Origin: CBFGRV01 sp965651265
GTDB lineage: Bacteria > Bacteroidota > Rhodothermia > Rhodothermales > VXPQ01
Length of the DNA: 64,000 nt
Direction: 5' to 3'
Assembly (NCBI GenBank): GCA_965651265.1
Contig: CBFGRV010000007.1
Span: forward strand, 29,697 to 93,696
Shown here: positions 44,224 through 55,245 of the stretch, one piece after another
Position numbering within the stretch: position 1 is the stretch's first letter
Layout of the letters: every line of letters begins with the position of its first letter
Notes under the pieces: generated by a model
The model's input: the letters and a program-made list of their open reading frames with translations, nothing else
Told to the model about the DNA's origin: nothing
The model's database searches: none
Made by a program: the position numbers and the translations under genes

Positions 44224-46323
44224 CTACCCGATGCGCGCGAAGCCCAGGCTTTCCTCCGCATAGAATCGCTCGAAATACGCGCGAAGCCTCTCGTTCTCCG
44301 GCGTCCGGAGGTCCGGATCCTTCTCAATCACATCGAACGCGGCCCGCCGCGCCTCCGCCAGGATGTCGACGTCCGACGTGAGGTCGGCGATCTTGAGGTC
44401 GGGCAGCCCGCTCTGCTTCGTCCCGAAGAAGTCGCCCGCGCCGCGGATCTTCAGGTCGATTTCGCTGATCTTGAAGCCGTCGTTCGTCTCGGCCATCGCC
44501 TCGAGGCGCGCCTTCGCCTCGGCGGTACGCTTGACGTCGGCCATGAGGATGCAGTAGCTCTGCTCACTTCCCCGCCCGACCCGGCCGCGAAGCTGATGCA
44601 GCTGGCTGAGCCCGAAGCGCTCCGCATGCTCGATCACCATGATGGAGGCGTTCGGCACGTCCACGCCCACCTCGATCACCGTCGTGGTGACGAGCACCTT
44701 CGTCTCACCGGACTTGAAGCGTTGCATCGCCTGATCCTTTTCCGCTGCGGACATCCTCCCATGCACCAGATCGACGGCGTGCGGCGCGAACTCCATTCGC
44801 AACCGCTCATATCCTGATTCGGCATCCTTCAGGTCGAGCTTCTCACTCTCCTCCACGAGCGGGTATACGACGTAGCACTGCCTCCCCTTCTCCAGCTCGT
44901 CGCGGATGAATCTGTAGACATCCTCCCGATGATTCTCGTACCGCACGGCCGTGCGGACCGGCTTGCGCCCGGCCGGCCTTTCCTTGATGAGGGAGACATC
45001 CAGGTCGCCGTAGAGCGTCATGGCGAGCGATCGGGGAATGGGTGTGGCCGTCATGAGCAGCATGTGAGGGTGCTCGCCCATCTCGAACATGCGTGCGCGC
45101 TGCGCCACGCCGAAGCGATGCTGCTCATCCACCACGGCCATGCCGAGGCGATGGAAGGCCACGCCCTCCTGAATGAGCGCGTGCGTGCCCACGGCAACCG
45201 CGGCGGCACCCGAGGCGAGATCCTCGAGCACGGCTTCCCGCTCGCCCTTCGACATCCCGCCGATGAGCAGCCGCGGCTCGACCCCGAGCGGCTCCAGATA
45301 GCGGCGCAGATTCACGAAATGCTGCTCGGCCAGAATCTCGGTGGGCGCCATGAAGGCGCTCTGGTAGCTGCTATCGAGTGCGTGCAGGATGGCGGACACG
45401 GCCACGACCGTCTTGCCGCTGCCTACATCCCCCTGCACGAGCCGGTTCATCTGCTTGCCCGAGCGCGTGTCGCGCACGATGTCCTCGATGGCGCCTTTCT
45501 GCCCCGCAGTGAGCTCGAAGGGCAAGACATCCCGAAGAAAACGCCGCATCAGCGGGCCGGGCTCATTGAACACGTGGCCTTCCCGCACCTTGCGCCGGCG
45601 ATTCAACATAGCCAGCATGAGCTGGATGAAGAAGAGCTCCTGAAACTTCAGGCGTCGCCGTGCCTGCGCGAGTTCGTCGACATTCTTCGGAAAGTGGATG
45701 GCGCGCAGGGCGGACGGGCCGCCCATGAGTCCCGTGCTGTGCAGTACGGCCTCGGGCAATACCTCGGGCAGCTCGGGCCCATGATCCTTCAGAAGATGAA
45801 AGATGATGCGCCGAAAAGACCGGCTGTTGAGGCCGACACGAGCAAGGGCGGCGCTGCCGGGGTAGAGCGCGATGATGCGCCCTGTGTCGAGGGCGGGCCC
45901 CTCCTCATCCAGCTTGTCGAAATCCGGATGCGACATCGAAAACGAGCGGCCGTAACGCTGCGGCTTACCATGGAAGGCCACGCGATCGCCGGGCTGAAAC
46001 ACCTTGCTGATCCACGAGACGCCACGAAACCAGACCGCCTTCATGGTCGCTCCGGATTCGTCTCGCACGACGACCTCGTAGCGCTTTCCCGAGCGTCCGG
46101 GCACGATCCCGTGCGCCGCCACGCGTCCGACGACCGTCGCGCCAGGCACATCTTCGGGGAGCTCACGGATCGGCGTGACCGTCGAGCGATCCAGATACCG
46201 CCGCGGATAGTACTCGAGCAGGTCCCGAACTGTCGCGACACCCACCTGCGCGAGCACATCGGCGCGGCGGGCGCCGACTCCCTTCAAGTACCGAATGTCC
46301 TGTTCGAGAAACCGAAGTGACAT
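44224..46323 (-). CDS. recG: ATP-dependent DNA helicase RecG
   Basis: The 699-residue protein has the RecG layout: an N-terminal wedge/OB domain (RYYPRRYLDRSTV-like DLLEYYPRRYLD, residues about 35-160), then helicase motifs. Motif I is GDVGSGKTVVA, motif II is VDEQHRFGVAQR, motif III is MTATPIPRSLAMT, and motif VI is QLRGRVGRG. It reverses stalled replication forks and processes Holliday junctions. Its length is typical. It is convergent to the SDR gene. A long open frame on the opposite strand is a coding shadow. Confidence 0.96.
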   Translation of the reverse strand: MSLRFLEQDIRYLKGVGARRADVLAQVGVATVRDLLEYYPRRYLDRSTVTPIRELPEDVPGATVVGRVAAHGIVPGRSGKRYEVVVRDESGATMKAVWFRGVSWISKVFQPGDRVAFHGKPQRYGRSFSMSHPDFDKLDEEGPALDTGRIIALYPGSAALARVGLNSRSFRRIIFHLLKDHGPELPEVLPEAVLHSTGLMGGPSALRAIHFPKNVDELAQARRRLKFQELFFIQLMLAMLNRRRKVREGHVFNEPGPLMRRFLRDVLPFELTAGQKGAIEDIVRDTRSGKQMNRLVQGDVGSGKTVVAVSAILHALDSSYQSAFMAPTEILAEQHFVNLRRYLEPLGVEPRLLIGGMSKGEREAVLEDLASGAAAVAVGTHALIQEGVAFHRLGMAVVDEQHRFGVAQRARMFEMGEHPHMLLMTATPIPRSLAMTLYGDLDVSLIKERPAGRKPVRTAVRYENHREDVYRFIRDELEKGRQCYVVYPLVEESEKLDLKDAESGYERLRMEFAPHAVDLVHGRMSAAEKDQAMQRFKSGETKVLVTTTVIEVGVDVPNASIMVIEHAERFGLSQLHQLRGRVGRGSEQSYCILMADVKRTAEAKARLEAMAETNDGFKISEIDLKIRGAGDFFGTKQSGLPDLKIADLTSDVDILAEARRAAFDVIEKDPDLRTPENERLRAYFERFYAEESLGFARIG

Positions 46324-46575
46324 GCGTTACGGAGACGAGTTACCGGGGGCCGATTGGCAGAAAGGAAACGGGCAGCGGGTGGAAATTACCCCCGAACCCG
46401 CGGCGGACCGATGCGACGCCTCGAGTAAATCCCATCTCGTGTGAATTGGCCCCGTCCTTGTTGCAAGGGCGCTAGGTAGAATCACCGATCCGTCGGTCAG
46501 TGCTTTTGATGACCGGATTGGAACTGGGCGAACCAAACACACGCCATCGTCCTCACAAACGTCTGAAGGCTCTCC

Positions 46576-46851
46576 ATGTACTACTTCAGAGACAGCTACT
46601 TCGATCAGCAGATCTCGTACAGCATCGCGCGTAGTGCGAGGCGGTTGCGCACCAAACCGTTATCGATTTCGAGACGCATGTGGAACTCGATTTCGCAAAT
46701 TCTGCTCTCCATCACGTGCTTGTTCGTCATGTTCGGCATCGCCTACATGGTGCTGGATGTTTTCGGACTAGAGCACCTGGTGCAGTTCCCCGAGGCCGCG
46801 GGCATCCTGGAGACCATCCAGCGCCTGGCCCCGACGGAGATCTCCTTCTAG
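46576..46851 (+). CDS. small single-span membrane protein, hypothetical
   Basis: The 91-residue product has an arginine-rich cytoplasmic start (residues 1-35) and one membrane helix (about residues 40-65, ISQILLSITCLFVMFGIAYM) followed by a short polar tail. I do not recognise a family. It is followed by a strong terminator, which supports it being a real transcribed gene. The single-gene unit has no conserved neighbours in view. A role as a small regulator of a membrane complex would be a guess. Confidence 0.6.
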   Translation: MYYFRDSYFDQQISYSIARSARRLRTKPLSISRRMWNSISQILLSITCLFVMFGIAYMVLDVFGLEHLVQFPEAAGILETIQRLAPTEISF

Positions 46852-46869
46852 CTGAGGATCGCTTCGGCG

Positions 46870-46903
46870 AAGGCCCTGATGCATGGCGTCAGGGCCTTTT
46901 TTT
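46870..46903 (+). terminator. Rho-independent terminator after the small membrane protein
   Basis: A 10-bp perfect stem (46870-46879 with 46889-46898, AAGGCCCTGA and complement) closes a 9-base loop and ends in seven T. It sits three bases upstream of the stop of the convergent sulfatase gene and may end both transcripts. Confidence 0.92.
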
Positions 46904-46905
46904 GT

Positions 46906-48357
46906 TCAGTCGTGCAAGAGTCGCTCGTCGGCCTGCCATCCGCCCGGCGGGCGAAACTTGACATCTACCGCGTTATCGGCGTCGAGCAGCTGAAACAGCC
47001 TGGTGCGCATCTCCTCGACGCGCTCGCGATGATCCGGACTGTCGATCAGATTGTGCTGCTCGTCCGGGTCGAGCTGCAGATCGTATAGCTCATTGATGTC
47101 CCACACGCCGTGGTAAAACATGTACTTGTACCGGTCACCGCGGAGGGCAAAGACGGTCGGCGTGTGCGGGAAAGGATGCTCCCAGTAGTACTCGTAAACG
47201 AACTCCTCGCGCCAGTCCGCAACCGAGCCGCCCGTGAGCAGCGGGAGGAACGACCGGCCGTCCACCCAATCCGGTGCCTGCACGCCGGCCAGCTCAAGGA
47301 TGGTCGGTGCGATGTCGATGTTCAGGACCATCTCTTCGATGGTGCTCCCCGGATCGATGTAGCCCGGGGCCCACGCGAGCATCGGAACACGGATGGATGA
47401 CTCGTAGGCCTGGCGTTTATCGATCAGCCCGTGCTCGCCGAAGGAGAACCCGTTGTCGCCCATGTAGATGACGAGCGTGTTCTCCACCAGCCCGCTCTCC
47501 TCGAGATAGGCCAGGACCCTTCCGATCCCCTCATCCAGACCCAGAAGCGTTTCGGCGTAGCGGCGGTAGAATTCGTCGAAATCCATGGCGCCGTGATACA
47601 TGTAGTCTACGCCGTGCCAGCCGTACCGCTGCTCGCGCACCCACCGTGGCTTGTCTCGATAGTTGGCCTCGGTGTTGGCCATCGAGGCGGGGTAGGGCAC
47701 CTCGACATCCGCGTAGACGCCCTTGTGCCGCTCGGCGGGCTCGAACTCGGCGTGGACGGCTTTGTGGGACAGAAAGAGGAAGAAAGGCTCACTCCCATCC
47801 CGCTCGCGTAAAAAATCGAGGGCGAAATCGGTCAGGATGTCCGTGGTGTGGCCCCGATAGGTATCGCGCTCTCCGTTCACGTTCAGAACGGGATCGACGT
47901 AGACGCCCTGTCCACGAAAGCTCACCCAGTGGTCGAAGCCCGGTCGTGGCGCATCCGATTCCTCACCCATGTGCCACTTGCCGATGAACGCCGTTTCGTA
48001 CCCGGCATCCTGCAGCAACTGAGGGAAAAAGACAGTGCCTTCGGGGATGAGGCGTTGATTATCGACGACCCCGTGGTTGTGCGCGTAGCGGCCCGTCAGG
48101 ATGGAGGCCCTGCTCGGCGAGCACAGGGACGTTGTCACGAAGGCATTCCGGATGTGCACCCCCTCCTCCGCCATCTTGTCCATGGCGGGGGTCCGCAGGA
48201 AATCGGGCGCGTTCTCGTGGAAGCCCATCGCGTCGTAGCGGTGGTCGTCGCTGAGGATGAACACCACGTTCCGCGGCTGCGCCTGTGACGTGGAGAAGGA
48301 GCCCAGCACGATGGCCAGAATGACGGCGGCCGCCAGACGGTGTACCGGTGAATGCAT
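46906..48357 (-). CDS. secreted sulfatase (arylsulfatase family)
   Basis: The 483-residue protein has a signal peptide (VILAIVLGSFSTSQAQ) and a sulfatase core. VVFILSDDHRYDAMG provides two metal aspartates, SLCSPSRASILTGRY is the CxPxR formylglycine site (the cysteine is modified to formylglycine), GDNGFSFGEHG supplies the other metal ligands, and KWHMGEES is the GKWH histidine motif. It hydrolyses a sulfate ester, probably on a polysaccharide. A formylglycine-generating enzyme must be elsewhere. Starts upstream of 48357 put 59 unrelated residues before the signal and are rejected. There is no carbohydrate-active operon next to it. Confidence 0.94.
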   Translation of the reverse strand: MHSPVHRLAAAVILAIVLGSFSTSQAQPRNVVFILSDDHRYDAMGFHENAPDFLRTPAMDKMAEEGVHIRNAFVTTSLCSPSRASILTGRYAHNHGVVDNQRLIPEGTVFFPQLLQDAGYETAFIGKWHMGEESDAPRPGFDHWVSFRGQGVYVDPVLNVNGERDTYRGHTTDILTDFALDFLRERDGSEPFFLFLSHKAVHAEFEPAERHKGVYADVEVPYPASMANTEANYRDKPRWVREQRYGWHGVDYMYHGAMDFDEFYRRYAETLLGLDEGIGRVLAYLEESGLVENTLVIYMGDNGFSFGEHGLIDKRQAYESSIRVPMLAWAPGYIDPGSTIEEMVLNIDIAPTILELAGVQAPDWVDGRSFLPLLTGGSVADWREEFVYEYYWEHPFPHTPTVFALRGDRYKYMFYHGVWDINELYDLQLDPDEQHNLIDSPDHRERVEEMRTRLFQLLDADNAVDVKFRPPGGWQADERLLHD

Positions 48358-48684
48358 ACGATTATTTACTGACGCCAATCGAGTCTCCCGATTGCAGAAA
48401 TACCACACCATGGCCTCAGAATCAAGCCGATGAAGGTTGTCGCCGCGTAATCGAAGTCGCGGAACGAGCCGCGCGGCGTTCCTCACCCGATCGTAACGAA
48501 CAGAATTGCCACGTTGCATCGGTGTTACATCCAAGGCGACACTTGTCTGTGCGGATCGGTAAAATTATCGGATCTTGGCGCAAAGGTGGGCGTGAGGGCA
48601 ATCGCTGTCTGCGATCCTACCTTGAAAATCCGTGTGACGACATGAATAGGTGGAGAACGAGAAGCCGAGTACCGGCCTCGAGAT
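48358..48684. other. intergenic region of 327 bases
   Basis: This gap separates the minus-strand sulfatase from the plus-strand orphan at 48685. I found no gene, hairpin or repeat of note in it. It must hold the sulfatase promoter, but no convincing promoter box was seen. Confidence 0.5.
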
Positions 48685-49146
48685 GTGATGGCGGATGGAG
48701 TATCGGGGGGATGGACACGGGTAGATCTGCGGCGACACAAGTCTGCGACGTATCAGCTCAAGCTTGAGCTGCGCCGTCTCGAGAGGACGGGCCGCGGCGA
48801 CACCTATTATGCGGACGCGCTGCGGAGAGTCCTGCACGCCTTCTCTGCGCGGGACATGGATGCGGTGATCCGCTTGCTTCGCACGGAGATCGATCGCATG
48901 GAGCGCGATCCGAAGGCCGGCGCAACCTGCCTGGGGGCGCTGCGACAGGCCGTCTCCCTCATCGAACCGAAAGAACGCTCCGATCGGCAGCTCTTTACGT
49001 ATTATCTACGGAGGATGGAGCACGAGGGGCGAGGGAACGAGCCATTTGCCAGGGCGCTCCGACGGGCCCTGTCCAATTCGGACGGTCCTACACTCCGGGA
49101 TATCCTCACCTTCTCTATGCCGCCATCCGACGGTGCCGACTCGTAG
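48685..49146 (+). CDS. hypothetical protein with an internal tandem duplication
   Basis: The 153-residue product has no signal or membrane segment. Two related halves are visible. Around residues 28-70, RRLERTGRGDTYYADALRRVL is followed by MDAVIRLL, and around residues 105-150, RRMEHEGRGNEPFARALRRAL is followed by LRDILTF. Both halves are arginine/leucine-rich helices. I do not recognise the family. The start is GTG at 48685 or ATG at 48688. It precedes the cytochrome gene by 125 bases, in the same direction. It could bind nucleic acid or a partner protein, but that is speculation. Confidence 0.6.
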   Translation: MMADGVSGGWTRVDLRRHKSATYQLKLELRRLERTGRGDTYYADALRRVLHAFSARDMDAVIRLLRTEIDRMERDPKAGATCLGALRQAVSLIEPKERSDRQLFTYYLRRMEHEGRGNEPFARALRRALSNSDGPTLRDILTFSMPPSDGADS

Positions 49147-49270
49147 CCTGACGCGTTCGTTCGTGAGCCTCCCGTACATTACGGCCGTTCACACTCGACG
49201 GTGTGTGTCGACGTAGGCCCCCGGCCCACAGACGCATCCTCGGTTCCTACATTCCTCGCTGTAACCCGAG

Positions 49271-51613
49271 TTGTTTCGACGTCAATATCTTTCGATCATT
49301 TCTGCCCTGGCCTTGCTGCTGATTTTCGGCGGTTGCGGATCATCGCCGGACTTCTCACCGGCGACCCTGGACACGCTCGGCTTCGTAGGCCGCACCGTGT
49401 GCGCCGACTGCCATTCCCGACAGGACCGGGCGTGGGCCGGCTCGGACCACGACCTCGCTATGTCGCCTCCCGACCCTGAATCGGTGCTCGGGGATTTCAA
49501 CGACGTGAGCTTCACAAACTGCGGCACCACGAGCCGTTTTCTGCGCGATAGCACGTCCTATGTCATCGAGACGCTCGGGCCGAACGGGCAGATGAACCGG
49601 TATCCCGTGAAGTACACCTTCGGGCACGATCCCCTCCAACAGTACCTCGTGGCCACGGAGCGCGGCCGGCTGCAGGCCTTCACCATCGCGTGGGATACGC
49701 GGGCTGGGAGGTGGTTCTCGCTTTACCCCGACGAGTGTTTCGAGCCCGGGGATCCGTTGCACTGGTCAGGCGACGCCCTGAACTGGAACCGGATGTGCGC
49801 GGACTGCCACTCGACAAACGTGCGGCGGGGGTTCGACCTAACCACATCGTCGTACGCCACGACCTATTCCGAGGTAGACGTGAGCTGCGAGGCGTGCCAC
49901 GGCCCCGGGGAGCAGCACGTCGCGCTGGTACGCACGGATCGCTATTCGTCGCCGGGCGAAAGCGCCGATCAGGCAACCTACTTTCAGTCGACCGGCCTCA
50001 CGCTCCGACTCGATCCCGGTGAAGCCACCCTCGAGGCGCTCGATCGTCGCTCGCCCCATTCCGGCCAGATCGAGGTGTGTGCACCCTGCCACTCGCGTCG
50101 GAGCATCGTGGCGCCGGATTATGTACCCGGGAAGGCATATCTGGACCATTACGAGCCCGTACTGCTCGACGAGGGCCTCTATTTTCCGGATGGTCAGATT
50201 AAGGATGAGGTCTTCGTCTACGGATCCTTCCTGCAGAGCCGGATGCACGCGGCCGGCGTGCAGTGCTCCGATTGCCACGATCCGCATTCCACCGGGTTGC
50301 GCCTTGAAGGGAAAGCGCTGTGCAGCCAGTGCCATGAGGCGGCGACGTACGATGTGGAGGATCACCTCCGACATCCGGACGGCAGCCCGGGCGCACAGTG
50401 TGTGAATTGCCACATGCCGGCGCGGACGTACATGGTCATCGACCCGCGGCGCGATCACAGCTTTTCGATTCCGCGCCCCGACCTGACCATCAAACTGGGC
50501 GTGCCGAACGCGTGCAACGCCTGCCATCAGGATCAATCCGCCGAATGGGCCGCCGCCGCAATCGAGCTATGGCATGGCCCAAATCGCCCTTCGTCTTCTG
50601 CTCAAATTATCGCGCGAGGTCGCGCCATCGATCCTGAGGTCGAGGAGGACCTGATCGCTCTGATCAACAACTCCGACGAATCTGATATTGTGCGCGCCAC
50701 GGCAATGTCCCTCCTGGATGGATATTCGACGGTACGCTCGCGACAGGCCGCGGAGTCGGCGCTTTCGGACGAGGCACCGCTCGTGCGTGCGGCGGCCCTG
50801 CGAAAGCTCGCACGCTCGGAGGATCGGTCGGCCGTACCACGGATCGAGGCGCTCCTCGACGATAGGACTCGGCTCGTCCGCGCGGAGGCAGCTCGAACGC
50901 TTACTCTCCTTGCGCCCGATCGCTACGCCCGTTCGCCTAACACGGATATTTCTCGCGCCTTTTTCAGCGCGCTCCGAGAATACCGGGAGGGCCAGATGGC
51001 GCAAGCTGATCAGGCCCCGGCTCATTTGAATCTAGCCGTCATTCACGAGCGCCTGGGCGAGTGGCAGGAGGCGGAGGCATCCTATCGCGCGGCGATGCGC
51101 ATCGACAGCAGCTTCGTCCCCGCGCATCTCAATCTGGCGATGCTTTACGAGCAACAGCGCCAGACCATTCGGGGGACGGCATCTTCAGATTCGGCGGCCG
51201 TCCTCTACGAACGCGCGCTAGGCGTGCTACAAGAGGCCGTACAGACCGATTCGAGCGCGGCTGAGGCCCGGTACAGCCTCGGCCTGCTGCTGGCCGAGGA
51301 TCCCGATCGACTCGCCGATGCCGCTAGCCACCTAACGGCGGCCGCCCGCCTCGACACGTCGAATGCGAGGATCGCCTACAACGCCGGCCTGGCACAGCAA
51401 CGCCTCGGCCGCACGACGGCAGCCGAGGCGCTCCTCCTGAGGGCTCATCAACTGGAGCCACAACATCCGGATTACATTGACGCGTTGAGCATCCTTTATG
51501 CGCAAACGGGGCGCTGGGACAGTGCCCTCCGCTTCACGGACCTGGCGATTCGGCTCCGACCGTCCGACCCTACGTTCCGGCAGCGCCGGTCTTATATTCT
51601 GAATCAGCGTTGA
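49271..51613 (+). CDS. eight-haem c-type cytochrome lipoprotein fused to HEAT and TPR repeats
   Basis: The 780-residue protein has a signal peptide with lipobox FGGC (cysteine 22). Eight CxxCH haem sites lie between residues 44 and 419: CADCH twice, then CEACH, CAPCH, CSDCH, CSQCH, CVNCH and CNACH. HEAT-like repeats follow (about residues 450-560, with LVRAAALRKLARSEDRS), and then about six TPR units to the end (HLNLAVIHERLGEWQEAEASYRAAM). The haem part resembles the c554/NrfA-type multihaem family. It should move electrons in the periplasm while docking to other proteins. The start is TTG. No oxidoreductase partner is adjacent. Confidence 0.9.
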   Translation: MFRRQYLSIISALALLLIFGGCGSSPDFSPATLDTLGFVGRTVCADCHSRQDRAWAGSDHDLAMSPPDPESVLGDFNDVSFTNCGTTSRFLRDSTSYVIETLGPNGQMNRYPVKYTFGHDPLQQYLVATERGRLQAFTIAWDTRAGRWFSLYPDECFEPGDPLHWSGDALNWNRMCADCHSTNVRRGFDLTTSSYATTYSEVDVSCEACHGPGEQHVALVRTDRYSSPGESADQATYFQSTGLTLRLDPGEATLEALDRRSPHSGQIEVCAPCHSRRSIVAPDYVPGKAYLDHYEPVLLDEGLYFPDGQIKDEVFVYGSFLQSRMHAAGVQCSDCHDPHSTGLRLEGKALCSQCHEAATYDVEDHLRHPDGSPGAQCVNCHMPARTYMVIDPRRDHSFSIPRPDLTIKLGVPNACNACHQDQSAEWAAAAIELWHGPNRPSSSAQIIARGRAIDPEVEEDLIALINNSDESDIVRATAMSLLDGYSTVRSRQAAESALSDEAPLVRAAALRKLARSEDRSAVPRIEALLDDRTRLVRAEAARTLTLLAPDRYARSPNTDISRAFFSALREYREGQMAQADQAPAHLNLAVIHERLGEWQEAEASYRAAMRIDSSFVPAHLNLAMLYEQQRQTIRGTASSDSAAVLYERALGVLQEAVQTDSSAAEARYSLGLLLAEDPDRLADAASHLTAAARLDTSNARIAYNAGLAQQRLGRTTAAEALLLRAHQLEPQHPDYIDALSILYAQTGRWDSALRFTDLAIRLRPSDPTFRQRRSYILNQR

Positions 51614-51623
51614 AGCTGTCCGA

Positions 51624-52415
51624 TCAGCCTACCCCGGCCGTCAGACGAAAGCGCACGGGTATGGCCATGAAGCACGCAACGGCACGCCCCCGCTGCCGGC
51701 CTGGCTTGAATCGCTGCTGCATCACAGCCTCAATCGCAGCTTCGTTGAGCACTTCGGACGGTGATGACAGGATCTCCGGGCTCTCGGGAAGGCCTTCCTG
51801 CGTAATCACGACCTTGACGACGACCATCCCCTCGATGCCGGCCTGCCGTGCGATGGTCGGGTACTTGACGGCCTTCGACAACTCGGCCACCCCGCCGATC
51901 ATCTCAGGCTGTTCTTCGACCACGACGAAGATCTCCGGCTCGTCTTCAACCACTTCCTCGACCGGCGGTGGTGGTGGGCTCGCTATGGCGAGCGGGGCGT
52001 CGATATCGAGTGTCACATCGAGATCGAGCTCGTCATCCTCGAGCAACTCGTCGTCGGGCACGGCGATGGGCACCGCCGGCTTCGGCGGCGGAGGTGGGAG
52101 GACCTCATGGACCGTCTGGAGGATTTCCTGGATGTCGACGGTCTCCTGCTCGACCATGGCTAGCTCCAGATCCGAGCCACCCCGGATGTTTATAGCCGAT
52201 GCTCCGAGCACCGTCATGAGCGCCGCAATCATGGCCATTTGCATCCGGAGAACGTACGACTGTCGCTGCTCGCGCGCTCGCCGACTTCGATTGGTGAAGC
52301 TCTGCGCCAGCCACTCGGGATCATGTGCCTGCTCCTTGCGGCCGTATCCGGCGCGATATCTGTACGAGTCGGAATAGGCAGGCAAGAAGTTGCCAACTAG
52401 AAATCGCTTGCTCAT
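51624..52415 (-). CDS. tonB: energy transducer TonB with extended cytoplasmic N-terminus
   Basis: The 263-residue protein has a charged cytoplasmic N-terminus of about 60 residues (many Arg/Lys/Gln), a single membrane helix (about residues 58-78, MAMIAALMTVLGASAIN), a proline run PPPPPKPAVP and a second PPPPP, then an EPEIFVVVEEQPEMIGG linker and a TonB C-terminal domain with YPTIARQAGIEGMV and FKPGRQRGRAV. It is a paralogue of the TonB at 2924-3592, but with a much longer cytoplasmic part. It energises TonB-dependent receptors. ATG 52415 begins MSKRFLVGNF; upstream in-frame starts add 36 unconserved residues. Confidence 0.9.
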   Translation of the reverse strand: MSKRFLVGNFLPAYSDSYRYRAGYGRKEQAHDPEWLAQSFTNRSRRAREQRQSYVLRMQMAMIAALMTVLGASAINIRGGSDLELAMVEQETVDIQEILQTVHEVLPPPPPKPAVPIAVPDDELLEDDELDLDVTLDIDAPLAIASPPPPPVEEVVEDEPEIFVVVEEQPEMIGGVAELSKAVKYPTIARQAGIEGMVVVKVVITQEGLPESPEILSSPSEVLNEAAIEAVMQQRFKPGRQRGRAVACFMAIPVRFRLTAGVG

Positions 52416-52693
52416 ATCGAAAGGCTTGGATGCTCTCGTTACTAGAGGCCCTGACCCACGAAGTCGCAGGATGACGATCGCTGCAACCATGGCGCTCAAC
52501 TTCGGCCATTCTCTACACGGCACGCGTACGGAGCCGCCCCATTAGAGTTACAGCGAGGCTCGATGCTCCGTCGCAACCGGCCGTCACTCGACGTCCGCCC
52601 TGGAGCCGGTGCGCAGGTTGGCTTACGTCGGCCAACGGCCGTATCGTTGAACCTCGTCCTGATCCCATTTCCATCAACTCACTGCACTCCTCT

Positions 52694-53461
52694 ATGCGGC
52701 TTCCCCTCCTGCCCTGCCTGATCCTATTTTGCATCCCCTTCGTCTCCTCGCCTGCGGAAGCGCAGAATCGGATCCTGCTGGCCGTAGGAGCCCACGCCGG
52801 GGATGTCGAGCTCACGAGCGGTGCCCTCCTGGCGAAGCATGTGCAGTTGGGCGATCGAGCGGTCATCCTCCATCTGACTCTTGGGGAGGGCGGAAACCCG
52901 ACCATGTCCCCTTCGGAATATGCCGAACAGAAACGCCGTGAGGCGGAAGAAGCCGCTCGGATTCTTGGCGTGGGGGTTGTGTTCGGTCCGTACCTGGATG
53001 GGGAGCTGCCCGATGACGAGGAGGTCCGGCGTTACGTGGCGAACGTGATCCGTGAGGTGCGCCCAACCCACGTGATCACGCATGCCCGCGCGAGCATCCA
53101 CAAGGACCACGAGCGAACGCACCGCATCGTGACCGATGCCGTGCTTCTGGCCGCATTACCGGCCGTCGAGCTCGAACATCCCGCCCATCGCGGGGTGCGC
53201 GGCATCTATTTCGCCGAGAACTGGGAGGATCACGAAGGCTTCGACCCCTACGTGTACGTCGACGTCAGCGAGGCAGCCGAGCTGTGGCGCGATGCGGTAC
53301 GCGCGTATGAGTTCATTCGAGGAGGGATTTCATCCTTTCCGTACCTGCAGTACTACGACGCCCTGCAGTCTCTCCGCGGAGCGGAGGCACGTGTGTCCCG
53401 GGCCGTGGCCTTCGACGTGGACGAGCTCGGAAAGCGGCGGACGCTGAAAGAGCTGCCGTAA
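52694..53461 (+). CDS. secreted PIG-L/LmbE family deacetylase
   Basis: The 255-residue protein has a signal peptide (ILFCIPFVSSPAEA) and a PIG-L-type zinc-hydrolase fold. The usual AHPDDE is present as AHAGDVE (residues about 34-40), which keeps the zinc-binding His and Asp but replaces Pro and the first Asp. The second motif HKDHERTH supplies the other His residues. These enzymes deacetylate N-acetylated sugars or similar amides. A secreted PIG-L protein would act on extracellular glycans. The altered first motif should be checked against active family members. It is divergent from the second tonB gene. Confidence 0.85.
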   Translation: MRLPLLPCLILFCIPFVSSPAEAQNRILLAVGAHAGDVELTSGALLAKHVQLGDRAVILHLTLGEGGNPTMSPSEYAEQKRREAEEAARILGVGVVFGPYLDGELPDDEEVRRYVANVIREVRPTHVITHARASIHKDHERTHRIVTDAVLLAALPAVELEHPAHRGVRGIYFAENWEDHEGFDPYVYVDVSEAAELWRDAVRAYEFIRGGISSFPYLQYYDALQSLRGAEARVSRAVAFDVDELGKRRTLKELP

Positions 53462-53495
53462 GCCGGGGCCACGCCGGTCGCTCGCCGCACCTGCC

Positions 53496-55067
<1,572 letters not shown>

Positions 55068-55245
55068 CTCTGCTATTGGGCACGCGCGGAAATGCGGGCC
55101 GATCCAACCGAATAATCTGACGGAGGTTCACATGGTGCAGCCCGACGCGGGAGCGAACGGCTTGTCGGGGCGTATGGCCCGAATAGCATCGCACGATCCG
55201 TGCCTCACCGCCGCAGCCATCCAGCCGCACCGACTACTCCGACCC

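Noticed and set aside
44929..46320. Open frame of 463 codons on the plus strand opposite recG
   Set aside because: It lies wholly inside recG with no recognisable features; recG has all helicase motifs.
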